Shown: positions 52,602 to 63,290 of the stretch, one piece after another
How the letters are laid out: the number at the start of each line of letters is the position of its first letter
How positions within the stretch are numbered: the first letter of the stretch is position 1
Source: Hamiltosporidium tvaerminnensis
Lineage: Eukaryota; Microsporidia; Dubosqiidae
NCBI GenBank assembly: GCA_022605425.2
Contig: CM061252.1
Coordinates: 682,001 to 746,000, forward strand
Direction: 5' to 3'
DNA: 64,000 bases
Notes under the pieces: generated by a model
The model's database searches: none
What the model was told of the DNA's origin: nothing
Seen by the model: only the letters and a program-made list of their open reading frames with translations
Program-made: the position numbers and the translations under genes

Positions 52602-54740
52602 ATGAATACAGAGAACGATACAATCAATGAAGAAATACGAAAATTTATAGAAACAACGACAAAACCAGAAAATATTACTTATAAAAATGTAAATCAAGAT
52701 ATAGAAACCAAAGATAATGAAATAAATAATTTAATATTTGTTTTAGAGAATTTAAATAAAATTTATGGCAAAATAAATGATGCCCTGATTATAGATGATA
52801 AAGATAAGCTTAAGACGGCTGTTTTTGGAACAGATGTGAAGATGAACATGGTATGTGAATCTCTATTAAAGGTATTACGAGATGTTTGTGTAGAAAGAAA
52901 CGAATACAAGCAAAACAAAACAGAGCTTTTAGAAAAAATAGAAAATTTAGAGAATGAAAAGGATTTGCTAAAAGAAAAGTTACACGACTTCGAACAAAAG
53001 AATTTGTATGCCAAAAATGGAAATAATGAACTAAACAGAGTAATTAAAGATCAAAAAGAAAGAATAAAAAGTTACCGAGACAAAGCGAACACTGAAAAGA
53101 AAACTTGTGATGACATAAAAGCTTTAAATATGGAAATTGAAACTTCAAAAAACAAAATTCTTGAAAAAAATAAAATTTTAGAAAAAGAAATTTCAATTTT
53201 AAATTCAAGACTGAAAGAAAAAGAGGATGAAATTTCTGAATTTAAATTACAAGTAAAAACAAAGGAAATTAAGGAATGTGAATTTAAAAATAGAAATATT
53301 GAAATTTCTCAAGAACTTGAAAATACAAAAACAAAACTTGATACCAAAGACAAGGCGCTTGGTATTTGTAATTCTGAGCTTGTTCGACTGATTTCTAAAG
53401 ATAAAAAAATAAATCGAGAGCTCCAGACTTTTAAAGATAAAAGTAATTATTATGAAAGGCTCTATCAGAGTGTAAGCAAACAAAATGAATATTTAAATGA
53501 GCAATTGACACGAATTCTCAATTTAAATAATATTCATTCAATTACGAATACAATAAATGATTCTATGAATACTGAGGATAAAGTTTTAGAAAATAAAAAC
53601 GAAGAAAATAATTTAAATCTTGAAAAAATGAAAGAAAATTTTAGGAAGATAAAAAGGAAACTTAAAAGTTATAAATCTAAATATTCTAGAAAAAATAAGG
53701 AGATAGATACGTTACATGAAAATTACAATAAAGAAAATAATGAAATACAACGAATGGCGAATGAAATTAAAAAATTAAGAGAAGAAAATCAGAGAGTTCT
53801 GGACAAAAATAAAAAAATGACAGAAAATTATATTTCAAAAATGGAGGATTTGGTTGAAAAGAACAAACAATATCAGAATAAAATAATACAACTTAGAACC
53901 GAGTCGATTTCAGATATTAAGGATATAAAATCAGAAAAGGGAAATTTCAAATATTTCTTTGATGAAAAACCTTACAACTTCAAAGCAGATGATTTTCAAA
54001 ATTTTTATAATTTAGACGATTTTAAAGAAGAAAATGTAGAATCAAAAAAGACTCCAAATTTCTTTGAAGATTTTAAATTTAAAGAAAAATTTTCAGATTC
54101 CGAAAGTTTTGAATACGAAAATATTAACTTTAATCCTAAAAAATTAATAGATTTGAGTATAAAATCAATCATAAAGGAAAAAAATAATAATGAGTATACG
54201 AGAATGAAGGGGGCTCTCAGTAAAGATTATTTCGAAGAAATTTCGGATGCTAAAATTATAGAAGAGGTAAAAGAAAAACAATTCGAGCAAAATAATATAG
54301 ACAAAAACCAAGAAACAAATAATATTCCTAAAGAAATATCTACAAACGATAAAAATTTCACTGAAAAAATCAATCAAGACAGTGAAAAACAAGAAATAAA
54401 TGAGAAAAAACAGGATTTTCAATTCAATAATATTCCTTCTGAAACCTACAAATGGAAAGATAAAAATAATGATTCGGACTCTTCTGATTCCTCCTTAAAA
54501 AACCCATCAGATTTCTCTGAAAAATCTATAAAATCTGTACATACAACATCAACCTTAAAAGAAATGATAGAAAAAACAGAAAAAATGAAACAAAAATTCA
54601 ATGAATTGGATGAAAAACTTAATTCAATAAAAAACAGTAACAAAAATTTACCAGAAAAACTCCACAATCAAATACAGGAATACACAAATTATTATTACAC
54701 AGACTTTCTTGATTTAGAAAACGATCCAAACTTTCTATAA
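52602..54740 (+). CDS. Long coiled-coil protein of unknown function (712 aa)
   Basis: Not recognised beyond its architecture. Residues about 35-70 (NEINNLIFVLENLNKIYGKI) and 85-430 are heptad-rich and very high in E, K, N and L, predicting a long parallel coiled coil. A break near 300-330 (LNNIHSITNTINDSMNT) separates two coils. Residues about 445-690 are acidic and low-complexity, with phenylalanine-containing segments (FFEDFKFKEKF, NFNPKKLIDLSIKSIIKEKN) and a serine/aspartate cluster DSDSSDSSLKNPSDFS. A final short coil (about 650-690) ends in DFLDLENDPNFL. There is no signal peptide or membrane segment. CCC at 52568-52570 supports the start. A cytoskeletal, spindle-pole or tethering role is possible but cannot be derived from the sequence. 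Confidence 0.85.
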   Translation: MNTENDTINEEIRKFIETTTKPENITYKNVNQDIETKDNEINNLIFVLENLNKIYGKINDALIIDDKDKLKTAVFGTDVKMNMVCESLLKVLRDVCVERNEYKQNKTELLEKIENLENEKDLLKEKLHDFEQKNLYAKNGNNELNRVIKDQKERIKSYRDKANTEKKTCDDIKALNMEIETSKNKILEKNKILEKEISILNSRLKEKEDEISEFKLQVKTKEIKECEFKNRNIEISQELENTKTKLDTKDKALGICNSELVRLISKDKKINRELQTFKDKSNYYERLYQSVSKQNEYLNEQLTRILNLNNIHSITNTINDSMNTEDKVLENKNEENNLNLEKMKENFRKIKRKLKSYKSKYSRKNKEIDTLHENYNKENNEIQRMANEIKKLREENQRVLDKNKKMTENYISKMEDLVEKNKQYQNKIIQLRTESISDIKDIKSEKGNFKYFFDEKPYNFKADDFQNFYNLDDFKEENVESKKTPNFFEDFKFKEKFSDSESFEYENINFNPKKLIDLSIKSIIKEKNNNEYTRMKGALSKDYFEEISDAKIIEEVKEKQFEQNNIDKNQETNNIPKEISTNDKNFTEKINQDSEKQEINEKKQDFQFNNIPSETYKWKDKNNDSDSSDSSLKNPSDFSEKSIKSVHTTSTLKEMIEKTEKMKQKFNELDEKLNSIKNSNKNLPEKLHNQIQEYTNYYYTDFLDLENDPNFL

Positions 54741-57165
54741 ATCTCATTTTTATTTTTTAGTAAATATTTTTATCTAAATCTTTACAAAAATCAAATATTT
54801 TAAAATATTTTGTTTTCATTTTCTAACAAATAATATTTTAATGAATAATTTATTTTACTTGTTTTAATAATTTTATTCTTATTCATTTAGATCACAAAAC
54901 GCCATAATTTTTAGTCCGCGGGTCATATTAACTTCTATAAAATGTCTATAGGATCTAAAAATTATTAGACTTTATACCAACGCACTGAAAAGTATTTCTT
55001 TAATGTTTATTCTTAATATTACTAATGAAATATTAAAAGTTTCATACGGTTTTTCAAAAAAATTAAATGTATCTTACAATATTTTTAAAGAAAAATATTC
55101 GAATTAATTCTGGAATTTTATAGCTCTTTCCTGCCTCCCAATTCAATCATCTCTTTAAATTTCCAGGGTGTTTATTTCCGCTGTCAGTCCTACATATCTC
55201 CAAGAAGATACATTCTCTAAAATGAAATACACAAAAAACATTTAAAATTCAAATTAACCGTAAACACTTGAAGTCGTTTATCGATATATTTTACTAATAA
55301 ATTTAACACAAAATAAAAATTATTCATTATTGTGTCTCAACTACATCAACCTCATTAATAATATATTATGGTACATTTTTTTTATTTCCTTTCTAATTAT
55401 AAGTTTTAAATAATAGAAAAAATATGATTTTTGTTTAACAAAAATTTTAAAAGTTTATTAACTTTCTTCTTTTAGAAATTCATACCAAGAATTATATGGA
55501 ATTGTAATTTTCTTGCTATAATTTTTTTATATTTTTCGATCTTATTTAAAAACACACTTACTCTACAAGAAAATTGTGACATACAGGATACAAGTAATGT
55601 CTGAACAGCTGCTGCGGACCAGAAAAAACGTTTCTACAGTCTCGATTTTGAGATTCTTAATTTAAATTATAAAAATTAACATTAGATTGTGTTTTATACA
55701 TAATGTATTAATAAAATATTTTGTAAGAGGAATCTACATTCAAATTTCTCTTTTATAATTGTCGTAATCTTTCTCGAGGCATCCAGATAAAAGGTATATT
55801 TATTAGAGACAGGTTCTATCATATAAATTAAAGGGATCGTTAACCCGTTTAACTAAAGAGTTGTCTTTTATAAAAAAAAGTTTACATTTTATTGCTTTAG
55901 TTCTTTTGTTTATTTTCTTCCACCATTAAGGTTTCAGTAAAATTTTATTTTATATTTTATAAGGGAATTTAAAAACCGATAATTATGTAGTAGAATATTA
56001 CAATAATACTTTTATTTCTGTTTGTTTATTCAATAATTTAATCCTCATTTGTAGAATATTAAACTTAGTTTATTACTGTTTCTTTATCAAATAAATTAAT
56101 CTTCATTTGTAGAATATTAAAATTAATATCAATAATAATTCATGCTGATTAAAATTGAAGAATTTATTAATTTTAAAAATAATTTTGCTTCCAATTCATA
56201 TTTCAATTGGAACATTTGTAATTTTAATAATTTATAGAAATTCTAGACATTAAGCTCATAGAAACGAACTTTTTTTACATTTCTAAGAAAAAACTCCGAA
56301 TTAATCTTAAACTTCACTATCTGAGGTATAATTTCTTAAGATTTTCAATAAAAATTTTATACTCTCACCTAATGTGTTCTTCGTATATTTTTTAGTCCTT
56401 CATTTTTGGATTATTTGCCGCTCTTAAGCAATTTCTCAAAAAAATTTTAGGATATTTTTAATGACGTATTGCCCTCCTTCTATTTTATTTACTTTCAATT
56501 TTTCAAAACTTCATCTCTGCATTTTATGTTTAACCTGTTCACTTTCCAACTATTTTTATTCAATTATGTCTTTTGTCTCAAATATATTTATTCAGATGTT
56601 GAATTTTCTTTGTCTGAAAACACTGTTCATTTAACTATATGCAGTCTTATTTATTTTATTTATTCTATAAATTCTTGGTCATTTCTACCACAAATCTTTG
56701 ATTTAATCAAGTACAAAGTTCTTTGAAGGTATTCAAGCCATATTTGTTATATGCAATTAGTATTAAGAATATAAATAAATTGCACGGAAGAACGGCAAAA
56801 AAACATCATTTGTATCATAAAATGTTTTATGCAACTGTAAATTCTTAGAAAAGAAATCAGAACAAATTAATTTAATTTTTTTTAGACAGAATATTTAGAA
56901 AAATGAAAACAAATGTATTTATTCGTTTCTCCTTATATATTCATACAATCTAGAAAGGATTTTTACAATTTTTATTGCTAATATTTTTTTGAACCAATAA
57001 AATTTTTTTAATTGTTTTATTTTCACTTCTACTCACTATTATTGGTTGCATAAGATTTATGAACAAATAGAAAGAGACATATCTTACTTGGAGCACTCTT
57101 ATTAGTGACTTAGATTCTTTTAAACAATTAAACATTTCGAGGTGAGTTGTCGTAGTCGTCTGAAC
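54741..57165. other. Intergenic, no supported gene
   Basis: AT-rich, with stops in all frames apart from an 85-codon ORF (56469-56726) of T-rich composition that looks fortuitous. Short GC-richer spots (AGTCCGCGGGTCA near 54915; CTGCTGCGGACCAG near 55610) are faintly reminiscent of hAT ends but could not be paired. Confidence 0.55.
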
Positions 57166-57176
57166 ATTGCTGAATT

Positions 57177-57416
57177 TTCATTCATTCATCCTTGGCACTT
57201 CAGCTCTGTGCGAGCCTTGGCCTCCCTTAGTAGTATCGCCCACCGGTCTTTTTCCAGTGGGTTTGTTCACTTATAGGATTTCGTAACGAGGTAGTTTTAA
57301 AGGGTGGGTTGTTAGCCCTACGCCCAACCCCAACATGGAGGATCAGTCCTGTTTAGTCGCCTCTTACGACAAGCAGAGAATACTCCAAGCCAATTCTGCT
57401 CCCGGCATAGTGGGGA
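57177..57416 (-). mobile_element. SINE-like repeat, 240 bp, with 11-bp TSD
   Basis: The direct repeat ATTGCTGAATT flanks it at 57166-57176 and 57417-57427. In minus orientation it starts CCCCACTATGCCGGGAGCAG and ends GGATGAATGAATGAA, a short tandem GAAT tail typical of SINE and RTE-like 3' ends. The body is shared with 5283-5500. It has no coding capacity and a GC content well above the surroundings. From memory, similar sequences occur widely in arthropods, so a host-derived element is plausible. Confidence 0.7.
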
Positions 57417-57538
57417 ATTGCTGAATTATATAAATGATAAATATAAATTTTCATAATCTTTAATATAAATTAGTTATAAAAATCTGAATATAAAAATATT
57501 TCCATTATTATTTTAACTAAAACTATTTTTAGGATTAA

Positions 57539-57987
57539 GATAACATGGGACGGTATTGTGACAAAATACCATAAGACTTATCTTAAAAGATTACAAATAC
57601 CCATAAATGTAGAGGCATACATTCAGTCCATAGTACTTAAGAAAACAGTCGAAATGATTTCCTTCGATCGACGAAGAGGAATTGAGTCAGGACCAAGTGC
57701 CGAAGAGAGTTGGGAGAGAGCGTCATTAAGTGTTATTATAGGAGCTGAGATGCATAAACAGCCAACACCCCCCTTAAAAGAAGTGAAGAACGAGGAAGAT
57801 AGTGTTAAACAAGTAAATACAAAAAATATTTTACCCCTTATTTTAGATGACGTTACTAGATTAGAGGAACCGACGATAGACATTAATGATAAGTCGGATT
57901 TAGAAAAAGAGAATAAAGTGGTTAAAGTGATGGAAGAAATTAGTTAAACGAGAGAAAATTTGTAAACCCAGAATTTTATTAAATAAA
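57539..57987 (+). mobile_element. 5'-truncated R4-like LINE fragment with 14-bp TSD
   Basis: Flanked by ATTTTTAGGATTAA at 57525-57538 and 57988-58001. It encodes only the last part of the element frame (57558-57947 open), from WDGIVTKYHK to the acidic tail, and ends with the family tail CCCAGAATTTTATTAAATAA. It is more diverged from the other copies than they are from each other (for example EMHKQPTPPLKEVKNEED), suggesting a second subfamily. Confidence 0.88.
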
Positions 57988-58010
57988 ATTTTTAGGATTA
58001 AAAGTATATT

Positions 58011-58214
58011 TTTATTTAATAAAATTCTGGGTTTACAAATTTTTCTCTTTTAAATAATTATTTCCACCATTTCAACCATTTCTATCTCTTCCTCCAACTC
58101 CAACTCTTCATTTATATTAGTTGTTGGTTGCTTTGCTGTGGTTATGCCATCCAAAATAAGGGGTAAAATATTTTTTGTATTTTGTGTTTTAACATCATCT
58201 TCCTCGTTGTCTAG
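58011..58214 (-). mobile_element. 5'-truncated R4-like LINE fragment, tail-to-tail with its neighbour
   Basis: A 204-bp fragment of the element's 3' end on the minus strand, flanked by AAAGTATATT at 58001-58010 and 58215-58224. Its left target duplication starts at the last base of the right duplication of the 57539-57987 copy. The second insertion therefore landed within a few bases of the first. The two shared 3' tails form a large inverted repeat around 57966-58036. Confidence 0.82.
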
Positions 58215-58224
58215 AAAGTATATT

Positions 58225-58590
58225 AATAAATATTTATTTTAATTTTAAAAATAATCAAAGGTATGATAAAACTCATTGATTGAAGCAAGGTTATTTTCAT
58301 ATTTAATACTCGAGAATGCTATAACCATATTTTTAGATGATATTGGTGATTTAAAAAAAGAAGTACTAATTGTTCTTAAGAGACACCGGTATTATACTTT
58401 TATTATATTTTTAGTCGAATTAGTACATTTATTTGCTTATCTTGAAAAAAAATGTTCAAAAAAATTTTAAGTTTACATTGGTAAAAATTTTAGTAAATTT
58501 CGTAATTTAAATCAAATCAAGATAACTTTTGTTATATGAAACTTGTTTGAAGAGAAAATAAGAATATCTGAAATATTTTGTTGTTTTTGT
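58225..58590. other. Intergenic upstream of the SPP gene
   Basis: AT-rich. A 64-codon ORF (58276-58470) lacks an ATG start and any recognisable feature. No CCC motif was seen close to the SPP start. Confidence 0.5.
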
Positions 58591-59637
58591 ATGAAAGTGA
58601 TTCCTATAATTATATTATATGTATTTTCTATTTTAGTGGTTTATGCTTCTACTTGTCAGAAACGAAATTATAAAGAGTACTTAAATGTCTATAATGCTAT
58701 TTCTTTGCCTATATTGGCTTCTTTGGCACTTTTTATGACATATATATGTCTAAAGGTTGTAAAAGTGTATTTTATGAATGTTATTTTGGCCACAATATTT
58801 TCTTTTTTAAGTTTTTTTAGTTTGATATCTAATTTTGAATTATTCTATCGGTTCGCAAAAGTAAAAATTTTTGGTAAGAAACCACAACCAATACCAGTAA
58901 ATGATGCGAATACTACAATAGTTTCTATATTATATGAAGATCAAATAATGATTAACACCAGTTGTACTCCTTTAACTTCGTTTGAAGAAAGTAATAGTGA
59001 TCAAAACAGTGGATACTTTTTAAAAAAATATTATAATAATATTTTGGAATGGTATAGCAATTTGACATTTATGAAATTATTATGTATTTCTATTAGTATG
59101 ATGTTATGTTTGTTGTATGTCATATCTACTCATTGGATATTGATAAATATAATGACGATATCAGTTATGTTTCAGACAATACGAAATATAGGATTGGATT
59201 CTACACGTACAGGAATTTTTATTTTATTGGCGCTATTCTTGTATGATGTTGTATGGGTTTTTTCTGGAAATGTTATGGAAACAGTTTCGGAAAAAATACA
59301 AATACCAGTCAAAATAGTTGTTCCGAATGAAAAAAATACCTTTACAATTATAGGATTAGGTGATCTTTTTATACCCGGTCTTTTTTTATCGATGATACGA
59401 AATTTTTCGATTCGACAGAAAAAAATTGGAATATATTGGTTTACTTTATTGGGATATTCTTTGGGTCTCGGGATTGCAATATGTTTTATGGTTTTGTTTA
59501 AAAAATCTCAGCCTGCGTTGATGTATATTTGCCCGTTATTGTTACTAACATCATTTACTTACAGTTTATATTTGAATATGTTTAAAGATTTTTTGATATA
59601 CAAACAAAACAATACATTTTATGAAATTGAAAACTGA
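58591..59637 (+). CDS. SPP: Signal peptide peptidase (presenilin-type aspartyl protease)
   Basis: Intramembrane aspartyl protease of the ER that cuts leftover signal peptides inside the membrane. The 348 aa from the first usable ATG contain multiple hydrophobic segments. The three family signatures are in order: YD in LALFLYDVVWVFSG, GxGD in IIGLGDLFIPGLFLSM, and a PAL motif in QPALMYICPLLLL. The two aspartates (YD and GLGD) are the catalytic pair. The length is close to other SPPs (about 340-380 aa). The frame stays open upstream to 58543, but no ATG occurs there; the ATG at 58591 starts directly with a hydrophobic segment (MKVIPIIILYVFSILVVYAS). An R4-like LINE inserted 113 bp downstream of the stop. 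Confidence 0.93.
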   Translation: MKVIPIIILYVFSILVVYASTCQKRNYKEYLNVYNAISLPILASLALFMTYICLKVVKVYFMNVILATIFSFLSFFSLISNFELFYRFAKVKIFGKKPQPIPVNDANTTIVSILYEDQIMINTSCTPLTSFEESNSDQNSGYFLKKYYNNILEWYSNLTFMKLLCISISMMLCLLYVISTHWILINIMTISVMFQTIRNIGLDSTRTGIFILLALFLYDVVWVFSGNVMETVSEKIQIPVKIVVPNEKNTFTIIGLGDLFIPGLFLSMIRNFSIRQKKIGIYWFTLLGYSLGLGIAICFMVLFKKSQPALMYICPLLLLTSFTYSLYLNMFKDFLIYKQNNTFYEIEN

Positions 59638-59788
59638 AATGTGTATTCTTAGCTTAAAAAAATCAAAAAAACTTCATTGTAAGGTGTCATTTAAATTTAT
59701 AGAAATAAATATAAAAATCTTGTTTAGTCCAACTATTAAATACAAATATTTATTTAATAAAATTCTGGGTTAAAATATTTTAATATTT

Positions 59789-60380
59789 TTATATGTTTTC
59801 TTCTACCTCTTTAACCACTGCTGTCTCTTCTTCCAAATCCGACTCTTCATTTATGTTATTGTTCGGTTCATCTAAAGTGGTTCCTCCTTGTGAAATAAGG
59901 GGTGTGTTATTTTTTGGTTTTAAAATTTTAACACCATATTCCTCTCTCTTCTCTTCTTTTAAAGGGGGTATTGGTTCCTCATGCATCTCTGCTCTCATAA
60001 TAACACACATTGACGCTCTCCCCCAGCTCTCTTCGGCATTTAGTCCTGACTCAAGTCCTCTTCGTCGATCAAAGAAAATTGTTTCGACTGTCTTCTTAAG
60101 TACTATAGACCGAATGTATGCCTCTACATTCATGGGTATTTCTAGTCTTTTAAGATGAGATTTATGGTATTTTGTCACAATACCATCCCAGGTCATCACA
60201 TAAGGGATTATCTCAACACTACACTTATAATTAAGACCCAAATAATTGGCTAGCAGGTCATACTTCCTAAGTTTTTCAGTTTCAACTATTTGAATTGAAT
60301 CTTGGGAAGTGATCCCTACTTCAATAAGTGTTATCTTATTCTTCTTCTTATCTAAAATAAATATGTCCGGTCTGTTATTC
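59789..60380 (-). pseudogene. R4-like LINE: endonuclease and acidic C-terminal tail
   Basis: Last coding segment of the full-length element, in a different frame from the upstream part because of a single-base deletion near 60387. It contains RPDIF..., IEVGI, the EKLRKYD segment and WDGIVTKYHKSHLKRLEIP. The tail is acidic (EESDLEEE) and probably unstructured. The same frame is intact in the truncated copy at 33085-34106. Confidence 0.8.
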
Positions 60381-61445
60381 CGATTTTTACATCAGTTTTA
60401 ATTCTGGTGTCCACTCTTATCTCTGCATACTCATTATCAAGAATTTCTTGAACTGAGTGACTCCTAATTCGTTTTGAGGACTTAAACTTATATCTATTTA
60501 GAAGAAGTAAGTGTAGGCATCTAACCACTTCATTATGCCGTCTGGTATAGTCATGGCCTAGCATTTTTTCACATCTAGTTGCTAGATGATCTACAGTCTT
60601 ACCAGACTTCCCGCAATGTTGACACACACCATCTGCTCCCCAGAATACATTTCTATCCTGGATATAGCAGAACACAGCTTCATTTCGTGGCCTAATATTT
60701 CCTCTCTTTAGCCATCTTGAAGAGTCACTAACACTCACAAGCTCATTTTTTCTTGCATTATATAACTTTGAATGGAGTTTTCGTTTTTCTATTTCGTTAT
60801 ATAGTTTTGCAAGTTGAGCTTCTTCTAAACTTTTCTTAGTGACTTCTTCTACCAACCTGTACTTTACTTTTAAGAAGCCTTTTATTAGTGCAAGATGGGT
60901 TTTATTATTATTCTCCACCTTGAGAATCGCTGCTCGTCTAGTTGATATTTCTTTACTTTTTTCCAGACAATCCAAGAGTTGCAGAAGCATATGTTCGCTT
61001 CGCAACTCAGCACTATGTAGGCCTCTTCCAAGTTCTGTTCTAGGAAGATACAAACGCTCTTTACATCCTGAGCGGAGATGTATCTTATTCTTCACCAACA
61101 CCGCACGCACTGCATCATCTAACTTAGAGAAGTCAGCCGGTTCAAGTCGAAGTACTCCTATGGATAGTTGATTAACGATATCGCATGTTGATTGATTGCA
61201 CAAAATATTTTTTTTGCATTTAATCTAGTGTGACAAAGTCTTTCAACTCTTGATATAAGTTTGCTTTGTACTTCTTCAAATTAGTTACGTGTTTGAATTC
61301 CTCTGCTATCTTCTATTATTCCTAAATATTTGTAAACACTAACACCTTCTAGAAGAATAGCAGTATCTTCACAACACGTATCATTTGTGGCTGACTTCTC
61401 TTTGTTAATCTCTAACCCAATCCCCTCTAAAAATTCCTTTGCCTA
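60381..61445 (-). pseudogene. R4-like LINE: post-RT region and zinc finger
   Basis: The frame 60352-61203 encodes the region after the reverse transcriptase: LSIGVLRLEPADFSKLDDAVRAVL, a helical segment, and the CCHC knuckle. Upstream (61204-61445) the frame continues with SVYKYLGIIEDS but contains a stop near 61257. Stops and the 3' frameshift show it is no longer translated as one protein. Confidence 0.75.
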
Positions 61446-62363
61446 GCCTGTCATAGCACTCAATGTGGAGCTGTCTTTTGCAAGGAGCTTAAGATCATTA
61501 ATAAACAAGAGATGATTAGTAGAATGGGATTCTGCATCTGTTTGTACTCTCACCTTTGTGTGTTTTTCATTAAGCTTTCGGCTTAATGGATCCATACACA
61601 ACACAAATAACAAAGGTGACAGACTATCTCCTTGTAGAATCCCTCTATCAATCTTCTTGCTCATGATTTTTTCAGGCCCTACTGATATATCAATTTTCCA
61701 TTTTGATATAATTACCTTAATAAATTTCAGGATCCAATCAGGTAAATTAAGTTTTTCAATGCATTGAGTTAAATAAGCATGATCTATTGAATCATAAGCT
61801 TTTTTAACATCAATCCATGTTGCCTTAAGATTATTTCCATACTCTTTATTTAAGGCAATATTCAGTAGAGCCTGCTCTTTCGCTCCCTGCACACCTCTTA
61901 CCGCCCCTAATTGGTTCTCTGCAAGCAACCCTTGCCTTTCCACTTCAAGTTGAACGACTTTCGTCACACACTTTGTCGTTAACTTGTAGAGGTCTAACAT
62001 ACAAGTGATTGGCCTGTAGTAAAAGCCTCTTCGTGGAATTCCTTTCGGTATCAAATACGTAAGCCTGCAGTAAAACCAATCAGCTTGAGTTGTTCCTTCT
62101 AAACATATAACTTTCACAATATCATAAATATATTTGTGAAGAGTTGTAAGTTTCTTAATGAAAAAATTGTAAATACCATCAATTCCAGCAGCTTTCCAAT
62201 TAGGGAGCCAATTAATGATATTTACAAATTCATCAAGTGAAGGAAACGTGGTCGGATGATTATCTGATACAAATTGAATCAAATAATCATCATACATGAC
62301 TGAGTCATCATTTTTGTTCCACAGTGTAGACCAAAAACTCACAATTTCATCACGACTAACCAC
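61446..62363 (-). pseudogene. R4-like LINE: reverse transcriptase segment
   Basis: 306 codons open between two nonsense mutations (TAA at 62373-62375, TAG at 61443-61445). It carries RT motifs 1 to C: AGIDGIYNFF, LIPKG, YYRPITCM, the motif A Asp in WIDVKKAYDSID, GILQGDSLSPLLF, and FIND in place of FxDD. The Asp-to-Asn change at the first residue of the catalytic pair is expected to abolish activity. Confidence 0.85.
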
Positions 62364-62372
62364 ATGCTCGGA

Positions 62373-63290
62373 TTACACACGCTCAGATAACCCACGATAA
62401 AATCGATCTCGGAAAAGCTCAAACATACGATTCTCTTTTCGGAATTGCTTCCTACTTTCATGCATCGTAATTTTTTTCTCGTACACATTCAAAGACTCAT
62501 TCTTCTTAACTAAAGCCTCAGAAAGATCAGTTACACTGCTCAAGTTCAAATTAAACTCTCGCATAATTTTCTTAAGGCTCTTCGTTTTCGAAGTGGAGAG
62601 CTTTTCCTGCTTACGAGCCTTTTCGAGAAGATCTTTGGAAAGTACTAGCTTAGAAATTTTACTTTCTATGTTTTCCTTCCAAGCGGATCTAGGCTTCTCT
62701 TTACGTGTTGCTTCGTCATAGCATACCTGGGCTGCCTGGATTATCCGTTCCACTGCCTTTATCGTCATCGGCACACAAGAATCAGCATACTCACCGATAA
62801 TTCGATTAATAAGGTCCAAAACTTTACTGTCAACCAATTCACTTGGAAGCTTTCGAGTTCGGAACACCACTTTTCCAATTTCCTTCTCCGAAATTTCTTT
62901 AATTTTACTCAAAAATTTATCTCTCAGGTTTATGTACTCCGTGGTGTCGGTCAGGGTGCATGGCTCAGTGAGACAAGTGGTGATTCTACGTCGCTCTCCA
63001 TTCTCTTCTTGCCTTATTTCCCTTTCTGCCTTATTTTGTGGGAGTTTTCTAAACGCATCGATATCTAATGTGCAGCTAAATTTCTCATTATAGTACTTTA
63101 GAGTAGCGGACCAGCCATTTCTGGGCATTCTCTCAAACCTCTTTTGCACTGCTAGAATAGCAGATCCAGGCCATTACTGCTCTACGACTGTGACAGAGTC
63201 AAGTATTGAGTGCAATAACATCAGTCGATTCCTTTCTAGAATGGCATCTCTATTGAGGTTTGTCATGCCGTTGGCTGGTCCAAACGCGGT
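62373..63290 (-). pseudogene. R4-like LINE: N-terminal domain
   Basis: 258 codons open from about 63149 to the TAA at 62373-62375. The frame continues upstream beyond a stop near 63173 through LERNRLMLLHSILDSVTVVEQ to about 63290, so the original protein started further upstream. Basic, helix-rich region (KKIMREFNLNLSSVTDLSEA, KQFRKENRMFELFRDRF) of unknown function. The plus-strand ORF at 63190-63468 is antisense to it. Confidence 0.75.

Noticed and set aside
54890-55640. Possible second hAT relic (AGTCCGCGGGTCA near 54915, GCTGCGGACCAG near 55610)
   Set aside because: The ends do not form convincing inverted repeats and no target duplication was seen.
56469-56726. 85-codon ORF with membrane-like composition
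   Set aside because: T-rich composition alone explains the hydrophobic look; no start signal, no homologue in the window.
58276-58470. 64-codon ORF upstream of SPP
   Set aside because: No ATG start and no recognisable feature.
57623-60158. Serine-rich antisense ORFs (57623-57883, 59793-60158) and similar ones at 18808-19128 and 33696-34001
   Set aside because: Opposite-strand shadows of the R4-like element's acidic C-terminal tail; they recur only because the element recurs.
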